Shown here: piece by piece, positions 7,652 through 13,964 of the stretch
How the letters are laid out: every line of letters starts with the position of its first letter
Numbering within the stretch: position 1 is the first letter of the stretch
DNA from: Bacteroidota bacterium
GTDB taxonomy: Bacteria > Bacteroidota > Bacteroidia > UKL13-3
DNA length: 17,883 bases
Direction of reading: 5' to 3'
Assembly: GCA_018883485.1 (NCBI GenBank)
Contig: VEQB01000010.1
Coordinates: 1 to 17,883, forward strand
Made by a program: the position numbers and the translations under genes
The notes under the pieces: generated by a model
The model's input: the letters and a program-made list of their open reading frames with translations, nothing else
Database searches by the model: none
Told to the model about the DNA's origin: nothing

Positions 7652-8703
7652 CTTTCGCTGTACATGGTATCGTAATACTTGGTATAATCGCCACTGGTTA
7701 CTTCGTCCATCCATTGTTGGTTATCTAAGTACCAATCTATGGTTTTGGCAATGCCTTCTTCAAATTGTAAGCTTGGTTCCCAGCCCAATTCTTTCATTAT
7801 TTTATTGGCATCTATGGCATAACGCAAATCATGACCAGCGCGGTCTGTAACGTAAGTAATTAATTTTTCAGATTCTCCCTCTGGCCTTCCTAATTTTTTA
7901 TCTGCCGTTTTGCAAATTACTTTAATTAGGTCTAGGTTAGTCCACTCGTTAAAGCCTCCAATATTGTAAGTTTCTCCATCCTTTCCTTTGTGAAAAACAT
8001 CATCAATTGCACGCGCATGGTCTACTACATATAGCCAATCTCTTACATTTTCGCCCTTACCATACACAGGCAATGGTTTGTTATTGCGAATGTTATTAAT
8101 AAACAAAGGAATTAGTTTTTCTGGAAATTGGTTAGGTCCATAATTGTTAGAGCAATTGCTTATTACCACAGGAATTTTATAGGTATTGTGGTAGGCTCTT
8201 ACAAAATGATCTGAGCTTGCTTTACTTGCAGAATAAGGAGATTGCGGGTCGTAAGAGGTATCTTCATAAAAGAAACCACCATCGTGTAAGCTGCCATATA
8301 CTTCATCGGTAGAAACATGGTAAAAGCGTTTGCCTTCCATATTGCCTTTCCAACATTCTTTTGCTGCATTTAACAAGTTAACGGTACCTACTACATTGGT
8401 CATTACAAACTCCAAAGGGTTGGTAATGCTTCTGTCTACATGACTCTCAGCTGCTAAATGGATAACTGAATCAAATTGATGGGTGTTAAACAAGTTGCTT
8501 AATGCTGTAGCATCTACCAAGTCTACTTTATGAAAATGATAGTTAGGCGCATTTTCAATATCGGTAATGTTTTTTAAATTACCTGCATAGGTTAACTTGT
8601 CTAAGTTATGTATTTGGTAAGAAGGATATTTGTTTACAAATAGTCTTACTACATGCGAGCCAATAAAACCAGCTCCTCCGGTGATTAATATTTTTTTTGT
8701 CAT
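7639..8703 (-). CDS. rmlB: dTDP-glucose 4,6-dehydratase RmlB
   Basis: 354 residues, normal for the family. This NAD+-dependent extended short-chain dehydrogenase/reductase turns dTDP-glucose into dTDP-4-keto-6-deoxyglucose, using the product of RmlA. The NAD-binding Rossmann motif GGAGFIGSH is at 9-17. STDEVYG at 131-137 has the Thr-Asp-Glu triad that separates RmlB from GalE. The catalytic Tyr157 and Lys161 are in YSASK. HLAAESHVDRS and NNYGPNQFPEKLIP are further RmlB hallmarks. ATG start at 8701-8703, with a plausible promoter upstream. It ends tail to tail with the WG gene. The synonym is rfbB. Confidence 0.95.
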   Translation of the reverse strand: MTKKILITGGAGFIGSHVVRLFVNKYPSYQIHNLDKLTYAGNLKNITDIENAPNYHFHKVDLVDATALSNLFNTHQFDSVIHLAAESHVDRSITNPLEFVMTNVVGTVNLLNAAKECWKGNMEGKRFYHVSTDEVYGSLHDGGFFYEDTSYDPQSPYSASKASSDHFVRAYHNTYKIPVVISNCSNNYGPNQFPEKLIPLFINNIRNNKPLPVYGKGENVRDWLYVVDHARAIDDVFHKGKDGETYNIGGFNEWTNLDLIKVICKTADKKLGRPEGESEKLITYVTDRAGHDLRYAIDANKIMKELGWEPSLQFEEGIAKTIDWYLDNQQWMDEVTSGDYTKYYDTMYSERQAH

Positions 8704-8792
8704 GTTTTATTTCCTTGATTTCATTCATTTAAAATTCTTCCATCAATGGTTTTGAGTTAAAATGAATGTAAAAAAGTGCTTATTTTGATTGG

Positions 8793-8823
8793 CAAATATG
8801 GTTATTTTCTAAAGATTTACAAA
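8793..8823 (-). promoter_or_regulatory. Candidate Bacteroidota promoter for rmlB
   Basis: Read on the minus strand, TTTG (8820-8823) is followed by a 19-nt spacer and then CATATTTG (8793-8800). This is one base from the TAnnTTTG -7 consensus, with the usual -33/-7 spacing. It lies about 90 nt before the rmlB ATG and suggests that rmlB has its own transcription start, independent of the broken gene upstream. Confidence 0.4.
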
Positions 8824-8836
8824 AGAGCCTTCTCTT
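8821..8836 (-). terminator. Weak hairpin plus T-run after the broken T9SS metalloprotease
   Basis: On the minus strand AAGAG-AAGG-CTCTT followed by TT lies 10 nt after the TAG stop at 8846-8848. The stem is only 5 bp with a 4-nt loop, so a rho-independent terminator is possible but weak. It abuts the proposed -33 box of rmlB. Confidence 0.25.
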
Positions 8837-8845
8837 AATAAGTGT

Positions 8846-9268
8846 CTATTTAGTTAATACAATTTTCTTAGTGTGAACCTCATTTCCAGCCGTCATTCTA
8901 ATAAAATATATGCCAGAGGGTTCGGAGGCTAAGTTAAAGTTTAGTGTATTATCACGATAGAAGATACCCTCAAAACTGCCTATTTTTTTGCTCATTAAGT
9001 CAATTATTTCAATTTGATAGGTGGCGCCTTCCTCTCCCTTAAATTTAAGTGTAAACAAACCATTTGTGGGATTAGGGTAAATGTTTATTGGATTACTAGC
9101 AAATACACTTTGAGTATTGTTATTTCTGCTTAGTTCTCCCCCTTCTCCCTCTTCCATGAAAGGTGGAGGAAGTAGTGTGAAATCTTCAAAATTTGAACAG
9201 TTATACACACTATCGTATGCATACGGAGAAATACTGCCTTCTAAGAGCAACTTTTCCTTGGTGGTCAT
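8846..9268 (-). CDS. C-terminal segment: T9SS type A sorting domain, frameshifted from the rest
   Basis: 140 residues; the last 85 or so are a T9SS type A sorting domain (Por secretion tail): PINIYPNPTNGLFTL, then YQIEIIDLMSKKIGSF, SGIYFIRM and the terminal KKIVLTK. This domain is recognised by the T9SS translocon and removed or attached to A-LPS at the surface. The segment has no signal peptide and its frame is open upstream only to TAG at 9293-9295, so the lesion that split it from the stalk lies between 9265 and 9295; one lost nucleotide would explain it. The linker PPPFMEEGEGGELS is coded by a purine-rich imperfect dyad. Confidence 0.7.
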   Translation of the reverse strand: MTTKEKLLLEGSISPYAYDSVYNCSNFEDFTLLPPPFMEEGEGGELSRNNNTQSVFASNPINIYPNPTNGLFTLKFKGEEGATYQIEIIDLMSKKIGSFEGIFYRDNTLNFNLASEPSGIYFIRMTAGNEVHTKKIVLTK

Positions 9269-10449
9269 GCAAAGATAGGATTCTTTAATATTCTAGACCT
9301 ATCTACTAAAGTACCCGTAATAGAATAATCTATGTCGGTTAAAAGAGTAGAACCAGATTGGTCTATAAATGGGCCATAAGCAGCATTAGATTGCCTAACG
9401 GCTACACTTTTTACATTGCTCATATCTATTTTACCAGCACCTACGCGCATAATGGGGTCGGCAATAAAATTAGCATTTTGAACCAAATATACATTGGCTC
9501 CTAAAAATGAATTACCTGTTTGAATAGAGGATGCATTATTTTTAATAATACCGCATAAAGCAGCAAATTGAGAATTAAAACCATAAACGCCATAGTAATT
9601 GTTGTAAATATTGGGCTGGTATAATTCAACTACATTATTTACACAATTTATGGCATACACACCATTGGTATTATAATACAATTTAGTGCGGTACAAACGA
9701 GTACTTCTACTCATACCTTCTAACTTTATGGCTGTGGTGCAATTATTGATGTCTGCATCTTGTATTCTTGCCCCTGCACCCCAAATAGAGAGTGCCGTGC
9801 CGCAATTACTAGCTGTCAATTGTAATATATCAATATCTGCCCCACCATATACATTATTAGATTGGATGCCTGTTTTAGCATCGGTAACAGTTACTTTATA
9901 TACCACATTTCCTAGCTGGCCATTTAAAACAATGCCTCTGTGACGCATAATGGACAAATTTGGAATGGCGGCCCTAATAGCTAAAGACCGCAAATCTGCT
10001 TTGGTTGTGGTGCCCGAAACAATAATGCGGGCATTGGGCGAAAGAATTACATGCCCATTTTGTAAACTAAAAAGAGATAAATTATGACTAGCGGCAGGTG
10101 TATGAAAAGTAGTTGCATCGGTTAGGCCTTCGCTACCCACCACTTCCATTAATTTTTTAGTAGTAGAGCCAAATGCACCACCCACTAATTTAAATTGAGC
10201 ATTAGAACCAATGGCTTCGATGGATGCCGAGTACGGATAGGCTGTTTCAAATCTAATAAACCCATCACCCGTATAATTAAATACTGCATCTTGCCCTATT
10301 TGCAGCTTTGCCCCATGTTTTAAAACAATTAGGGCGTTTGTTCCATTTAATTTGATTTGTCCATTTTGGAAGTAAACCAAATTACTCCCGCCCTCAATAA
10401 ATAGCTTGCCATTGTTCTTAATTACAATATTGGCATTGGGATAGATCAT
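9265..10449 (-). CDS. Middle segment: parallel beta-helix stalk of the broken T9SS protein
   Basis: 394 residues in the same frame as the protease segment, after the second stop codon. There is no signal peptide. The N-terminal part has stacked short beta repeats (IVIKNNGKLFIEGGSNLVYF, LIVLKHGAKLQIGQDAVF). The middle (about 130-330) has right-handed beta-helix style repeats with Asn ladders: NVYGGADIDILQLTASNCGT, ARIQDADINNCTTAIKLEG, PNIYNNYYGVYGFNSQF. Such domains are stalks or carbohydrate/adhesion modules on surface proteins. It ends in TGA, which overlaps the ATG of the next segment (ATGA at 9265-9268). It is probably not expressed as a useful product on its own. Confidence 0.6.
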   Translation of the reverse strand: MIYPNANIVIKNNGKLFIEGGSNLVYFQNGQIKLNGTNALIVLKHGAKLQIGQDAVFNYTGDGFIRFETAYPYSASIEAIGSNAQFKLVGGAFGSTTKKLMEVVGSEGLTDATTFHTPAASHNLSLFSLQNGHVILSPNARIIVSGTTTKADLRSLAIRAAIPNLSIMRHRGIVLNGQLGNVVYKVTVTDAKTGIQSNNVYGGADIDILQLTASNCGTALSIWGAGARIQDADINNCTTAIKLEGMSRSTRLYRTKLYYNTNGVYAINCVNNVVELYQPNIYNNYYGVYGFNSQFAALCGIIKNNASSIQTGNSFLGANVYLVQNANFIADPIMRVGAGKIDMSNVKSVAVRQSNAAYGPFIDQSGSTLLTDIDYSITGTLVDRSRILKNPIFA

Positions 10450-10464
10450 AAAAGTACTATTTAG

Positions 10465-10467
10465 TTA
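10465..10467 (-). other. In-frame TAA nonsense codon in the metalloprotease gene
   Basis: A second stop in the same frame, between GASLEIEDGATFTV and LNSTFMIYPNANIVI. A single-base change from GAA or AAA would give continuous stalk sequence. The first Met after it (ATG 10447-10449) is only a chance internal Met, with no signal peptide after it. Confidence 0.8.
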
Positions 10468-10659
10468 AACTGTAAATGTGGCACCATCCTCAATTTCTAA
10501 AGATGCCCCAGTTTGCAATTCAAAACTCGACGAATCCTTAACCACAACATTTGCCCCTGGTTCAACTTTTAATAATGAGCCTGTTTTACATATAAATTGA
10601 CTTGGCCAGGAATAATTTACTATTTTAAGTGCCTCAGAATTTTTTTGAGTATTGGAAGA

Positions 10660-10662
10660 TCA
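10660..10662 (-). other. In-frame TGA nonsense codon in the metalloprotease gene
   Basis: The frame of the protease domain meets TGA here and continues open for 64 codons (SSNTQKNSEALKIVNYSWPS onward) in the same frame. The continuation has the Gly-Ala-x-Leu-x-(I/V) repeat style of the flanking stalk. All ten complete intact genes in the window end in TAA, and none carries an in-frame TGA. Confidence 0.8.
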
Positions 10663-12555
10663 ACTTCTTTTTATTGTTAGTACCTTACCTGCCTTAACTA
10701 TTAAGTCGGGAATATTATTTTGTGTAATATTTGGCAACTCTATTCTTCCAGCCCAATCTTTATTCTCTTTTAGATCAATTTCGTTAAATGAAATAAATAA
10801 ATTGAACTCTTTTGTACTACTATTATAATTTAAAATATTTATTCGTAAACCGTTTAGTTCATAAGGCTTAAATCGAATGGGATTAGTAGGAGTATTATTG
10901 TTTGAAATTTCACTACGTTCACTTTCATTTTCGATAAAAGGATAGTTTAAGATAGGTAAAATTCCACTTATAGATAATTCATCTCCAACACCAAAAGCTG
11001 AGGTTGAATTTCCTGACCAATTTGCAACATCCGCTCCATTTAACTTATATACCCTGGTATGCTCATTACTACCATCGTTAGCTGTGGCAGATTTGTAATC
11101 TATTACATTATCTTGGTCCCTATCAATTCTAATTGACTGGGCAGAATGAACACCTGAAATTGGGTTATCTTGTGTGGTTGAGAAATAGAAGGTATTATTA
11201 TTGACTGTATAGGAATAATCTTTATTCCCTTCCCTACTTAGTACCTTTAATCTGTTAGCCCAAAAAAACATACGAGAATAAGGAATATCATTGAATCCCA
11301 AGGCAGTGTTTGGCATTACCACACAATTTTCAGGACTTTCATAATCTGAAATGTACATATACAATCCGGCTGTCATGCTGCCTGTATTTATTGTATTTTT
11401 ATTATCAAAAGTATTTATCAATTGATGATTTTCAATCCATAAAGCTTGATTGGTATTTGGGATTGGGATTTTTATTGCATCTTTGGTAGTAACAAAATCT
11501 TTTATAGTATAAGTTTGAATGCCAGGTGTAGCTATTTGAGGATTAGACCAACCATAGGTCCAATTTTCCCATGCATTGCTGGTATTAAAAAATTTTGCAA
11601 CATCGGCCATCATGCCCCACCCATAATAAGAATTAAAGTAAAATCCTGTAACATCGTTTGCTCCCATTTGATGCGTAAGACCAAATACCCCATGTCCAAA
11701 TTCATGTGTGAAATAGGCAAAAAACTTAGGATACTCAAAAGGGTCAAAAAGGGTATGACCACAGTCTACCCAAAAGGTTTGGTTGTTTTTAACTAAATCT
11801 GGTAAAGTGGATGAATTTTTCATACCTGAAAAATACGAGCGTCCGTTTCTTAATACTTGATCAGGCCCTGTTCTAAAAATATTTAAATCGGAGGGCAATA
11901 ATCTAAAATGAACGCTTAAATAATCAATTACCCCATCACTAAAAAGTGTATTGTTATCCGAATCAAAAGATTGTCGAGTGCCAGACCGATTTATATTATC
12001 GCGTTTATCATATAATGACCAATCTTCGTTGGGATACTGGCTTTGCAAGGCGGTTATCGCCCTTTGAAAGAGCGTCATTTCAAAGAGATCCAAATTTTCT
12101 CTTTTTAATTTAGTGATATCATAAGTAAACTGCTTAGAAATAGTTACATGAAATACCTTGCCTGTAACAGAAAAGCCATTTGTGCCATCGTACCCCGACA
12201 TGGTTTCGTAGTAGCCGCTTAAGTTATTAGATTTTGTAGCACCCGCATTGGCACTTGCATTTAATAAACCTTGCGCATAGGTTGGGAGGCCATCTTTGGG
12301 CCAAAATGGTATATCATTTTCTGCGCTGGTATTGTTTACATCTTCTGTAAAAGTAACAAATAATATTATGGTATTTAATACACCCTTTGGGGTGTGGGCA
12401 TTACCATTTGCTAGGCAAACCGTTCTTCCTGCTTTTTGTGTTAGGTAGTTTTGTGTGTGTTGCAGTTCTGGGTTGTAGTCGCAATAAAAGTTGGATTGTG
12501 AAAATGAAAGCAAAGTATTTAATACTATTGCTGCCAAGAGGGATAGTTGTTTCAT
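10660..12555 (-). CDS. N-terminal segment: secreted zinc metalloprotease domain (M6-like)
   Basis: 631 residues ahead of the first in-frame stop. It starts at ATG 12553-12555, 20 nt after the stop of the 277-residue gene, with a signal peptide (MKQLSLLAAIVLNTLLSFSQ). Residues about 50-400 resemble M6-type secreted peptidases: LNTIILFVTF near the start, then a zinc site HEFGHGVFGLTH (His284, Glu285, His288, His295) and WGMMADVAKF, which could supply the Met-turn. The third His is one residue later than in the metzincin form HExxHxxGxxH. Later come WIENHQ and RIDRDQDNVIDY, and a final beta-rich part LIVKAGKVLTI that is the first repeat of the stalk. As it stands it would be exported to the periplasm but lack the sorting tail, so it would not reach the surface by T9SS. 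Confidence 0.75.
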   Translation of the reverse strand: MKQLSLLAAIVLNTLLSFSQSNFYCDYNPELQHTQNYLTQKAGRTVCLANGNAHTPKGVLNTIILFVTFTEDVNNTSAENDIPFWPKDGLPTYAQGLLNASANAGATKSNNLSGYYETMSGYDGTNGFSVTGKVFHVTISKQFTYDITKLKRENLDLFEMTLFQRAITALQSQYPNEDWSLYDKRDNINRSGTRQSFDSDNNTLFSDGVIDYLSVHFRLLPSDLNIFRTGPDQVLRNGRSYFSGMKNSSTLPDLVKNNQTFWVDCGHTLFDPFEYPKFFAYFTHEFGHGVFGLTHQMGANDVTGFYFNSYYGWGMMADVAKFFNTSNAWENWTYGWSNPQIATPGIQTYTIKDFVTTKDAIKIPIPNTNQALWIENHQLINTFDNKNTINTGSMTAGLYMYISDYESPENCVVMPNTALGFNDIPYSRMFFWANRLKVLSREGNKDYSYTVNNNTFYFSTTQDNPISGVHSAQSIRIDRDQDNVIDYKSATANDGSNEHTRVYKLNGADVANWSGNSTSAFGVGDELSISGILPILNYPFIENESERSEISNNNTPTNPIRFKPYELNGLRINILNYNSSTKEFNLFISFNEIDLKENKDWAGRIELPNITQNNIPDLIVKAGKVLTIKRS

Positions 12556-12575
12556 AGGAATTTAATTAAGGTTAT

Positions 12576-13409
12576 TTAAGGTATAATTATTTTTTTTAAG
12601 GTTTGATGATTTTCAGAAACTAGGCTTAGGTAATATAAACCATAAGTAAATCCTTCTAAAGGTAGTTTAATATGCAATTGATGGGTAGTAGGAAAACTAG
12701 CTAAGGTTTGTCCTAAATTATTCAGTAAGCTTAACTTTAAGGGCAACTCATTAGGATTTTCTATATACACCAAATTACTGCCAGTAGATTGGAATATTTC
12801 TATTTTTGGGTTAAAAAGGATTGATCTAAGACTAGTAGGAATCGAATCTTTCACTCCCAATCCAATCCTTAATTGGGGAGAAGAACCAATAATAAATATT
12901 CTTACCGAATCAATGGGATTTACACCATTAGTTTCTTTCCATTGCTCAGGTCGGCCTGATATTGGATGACTTTCTCTTTCTGGAAATTCAAAAAAAGCAT
13001 TATCGCATTCTATTGAAACATTTAATTGTTTAAAATCATAATTATAGAAGGATGGCTGATACTCTGCGGTATCCCATTTTATATAAACCAAATTGTATTT
13101 GGCATAAATTTGAAAGGCCGTGTAGGTAAAGGGTTCAAATTCTCTTATATTGTTTTTGTATCTTAAGCTAGGGGTACTGGTATCATAAGTGCCCCATTTA
13201 AGTTGGGTGCTGGTGTCTAAAATATCTAAACCCTCTTGCACACCAGGCCCAGCATCTTTATGAAAGCCAAAATATAAGGTATCAAAACTATAACCTGTAC
13301 TGTCCCAAAAGGCTCCAATTAATTTAAGTTTTATGGGTGTTTGTGCATAGGCAAAAAAGGCAATGCAGCTATTCACTAAAACGAGTATTATCAATTTAAA
13401 AGGTTTCAA
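12576..13409 (-). CDS. T9SS-targeted secreted protein of unknown function, TTG start
   Basis: 277 residues. The signal peptide is residues 1-23 (KPFK, hydrophobic core, AYAQ). I recognise no enzymatic domain in residues 24-190, a beta-rich region with many Tyr, Trp and Asp. The last 80 residues are a T9SS type A sorting domain: IEIFQSTGSNLVYI, LKLSLLNNLGQTLASF, GLYYLSLVSENHQTLKKIII. The start is TTG at 13407-13409: TAG lies two codons upstream in frame, and the basic-then-hydrophobic signal sequence begins right here. It is followed after 20 nt by the metalloprotease gene, so they form or formed an operon. A degenerate copy of its 3' end lies directly upstream. Its function is not deducible; it may be an extracellular or surface-attached protein. 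Confidence 0.8.
   Translation of the reverse strand: MKPFKLIILVLVNSCIAFFAYAQTPIKLKLIGAFWDSTGYSFDTLYFGFHKDAGPGVQEGLDILDTSTQLKWGTYDTSTPSLRYKNNIREFEPFTYTAFQIYAKYNLVYIKWDTAEYQPSFYNYDFKQLNVSIECDNAFFEFPERESHPISGRPEQWKETNGVNPIDSVRIFIIGSSPQLRIGLGVKDSIPTSLRSILFNPKIEIFQSTGSNLVYIENPNELPLKLSLLNNLGQTLASFPTTHQLHIKLPLEGFTYGLYYLSLVSENHQTLKKIIIP
12583..12660. repeat. Direct repeat unit 1: 3' end of the intact T9SS gene (partner at 13471-13550)
   Basis: The DNA of the sorting-domain end (AATTATTTTTTTTAAGGTTTG on the plus strand and onward) is repeated with substitutions at about 13471-13550 in the relic. The order is conserved and both run in the same direction, so this is a tandem duplication scar. Confidence 0.6.
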
Positions 13410-13431
13410 AGGCTATTTAGTTAGGGTAATA

Positions 13432-13463
13432 CAAAGTTTAAGCAAAAAAATTACAATAACAAA
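13432..13463 (-). promoter_or_regulatory. Candidate promoter for the 277-residue T9SS protein operon
   Basis: On the minus strand TTTG (13460-13463), a 19-nt spacer, then TAAACTTTG (13432-13440). This resembles TTTG-N19-TAnnTTTG with one extra base inside the -7 element. It is 22 nt before the TTG start codon, so the leader would be short, as is usual in Bacteroidota. It sits immediately after the stop codon of the gene relic. Confidence 0.35.
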
Positions 13464-13738
13464 CTATGGCCTAATAATTTTTTTAAGCGTTTGATAGTTT
13501 TCGGATACCAAACTCAGGTAATACATACCAGAAGAAAATCCTTTAAGCCTTTAGCCGTAGTTATTAACCAAGCTTGCTTCAAAGGATATTTTTTGTGTAT
13601 TAGCAATATAAACCACATTGCTAGTAATTGATTGGAATATTCTGTTTTTATGGAAGGAATGTTCTACTTAACCCCAATAGGAATTGCATCTTTTTTCCCT
13701 ATGGCAACTCGCAAATTGACATTATGCTTAAGAGTGTC
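13464..13738 (-). pseudogene. Degenerate paralogous 3' end of the neighbouring T9SS protein
   Basis: The region reads as a decayed second copy of the last third of the 277-residue gene. The first frame gives NLRVAIGKKDAIPIGVK (compare QLRIGLGVKDSIPTSLR) and then TAG at 13664-13666. After a frameshift comes IFQSITSNVVYIAN (compare IFQSTGSNLVYIEN) and SLVNNYG, then TAA at 13551-13553 and a deletion of about 20 codons. The tail GFSSGMYYLSLVSENYQTLK ends KKIIRP and TAG; over 25 residues at the tail, 20 match the intact copy. The 5' two thirds are gone, and homology begins right at the end of the antitoxin-like gene. It cannot encode a functional product. Confidence 0.8.
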
Positions 13739-13742
13739 ATTT

Positions 13743-13949
13743 TTAAGAGTTTAGAATAGATAAAGCCTCTTTGGCCGACATAGATTTTAAATCTCCTTTC
13801 GCATATTCTTTCAAACCAGATTTAATATGCTTGGCAATTTCATTTCTTCTTTCTTCAATTTGTCTTTTTTGAACTATTTCCAGAATAGTTTCTCTTGTTG
13901 AGAAATCAAAAGACATAATATCTTCTAATGTCCTTTCAAAATTTGGCAT
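13743..13949 (-). CDS. Small antitoxin-like protein, orphan
   Basis: 68 residues from the ATG at 13947-13949 (MPNFERTLED...). An in-frame ATG lies 12 nt upstream, at 13959-13961, but GGAGGT at 13954-13959 with a 4-nt spacer points to the inner start; the outer ATG overlaps that Shine-Dalgarno. The sequence is strongly helical and charged: TRETILEIVQKRQIEERRNE, then AKHIKSGLKEYAKGDLKSMS and AKEALSILNS. This pattern (helix, R-R-x-E-I-A, Y-x-x-G-x-x-x-x-x-x, then a terminal helix) resembles short antitoxins placed upstream of RelE/ParE-type toxins. No toxin follows; instead the gene relic starts within 5 nt. It follows galE by 15 nt. The family assignment is my inference. Confidence 0.65.
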   Translation of the reverse strand: MPNFERTLEDIMSFDFSTRETILEIVQKRQIEERRNEIAKHIKSGLKEYAKGDLKSMSAKEALSILNS

Positions 13950-13953
13950 TTTT

Positions 13954-13959
13954 ACCTCC
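13954..13959 (-). promoter_or_regulatory. Perfect Shine-Dalgarno GGAGGT that sets the start of the antitoxin-like gene
   Basis: On the minus strand the sequence is ATGGAGGTAAAAATG. The GGAGGT lies 4 nt before the inner ATG. Other genes here have no comparable site, as is usual for Bacteroidota, so it stands out. Confidence 0.6.
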
Positions 13960-13964
13960 ATTGA

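Larger units (their letters stand above)
8846..12555 (-). pseudogene. Interrupted giant T9SS-secreted metalloprotease (about 1235 codons, three lesions)
   Basis: Three open segments read as one protein. The stretch from the ATG at 12555 to 9268 is a single reading frame broken only by TGA at 10660-10662 and TAA at 10465-10467. Translating the 64 codons between them gives coding-like sequence (FICKTGSLLKVEPGANVVVK, then LQTGASLEIEDGATFTV) that joins smoothly to LNSTFMIYPNANIVIKNNGK after the TAA. The frame ends at TGA 9265-9267, and the C-terminal T9SS sorting domain continues in the -1 frame from about 9268 to TAG 8846-8848. The order is signal peptide, zinc-protease domain, linker, beta-helix stalk, T9SS type A tail, which is a normal layout for secreted Bacteroidota proteases. 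No segment alone has both the export signal and the sorting tail, so I read this as a recently inactivated gene. Recoding or base-calling errors are alternatives. Confidence 0.75.

Noticed and set aside
9686..9943. 85-residue plus-strand open frame inside the stalk segment
   Set aside because: It lies opposite clear beta-helix coding sequence, has no recognisable domain and no start context; it is a shadow frame.
9265..10662. Genome-wide reassignment of TGA to an amino acid as the reason for the interrupted protease
   Set aside because: A TAA also interrupts the same frame, no intact gene in the window has an in-frame TGA, and Trp is coded by TGG throughout. All ten complete intact genes end in TAA, so the window cannot prove TGA is a stop, but nothing favours recoding.
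11446..11796. 116-residue plus-strand open frame opposite the protease domain
   Set aside because: It mirrors the zinc-site coding region and has no protein-like pattern of its own.
13410..13742. Non-coding RNA or regulatory leader in the spacer before the T9SS gene
   Set aside because: Nearly all of it is explained by the degenerate gene copy plus a short promoter; no independent structured RNA was seen.
8846..13961. Insertion sequence or prophage as the cause of the broken genes
   Set aside because: No transposase fragment, terminal inverted repeats or integrase is visible; the lesions look like point changes, indels and a tandem duplication.
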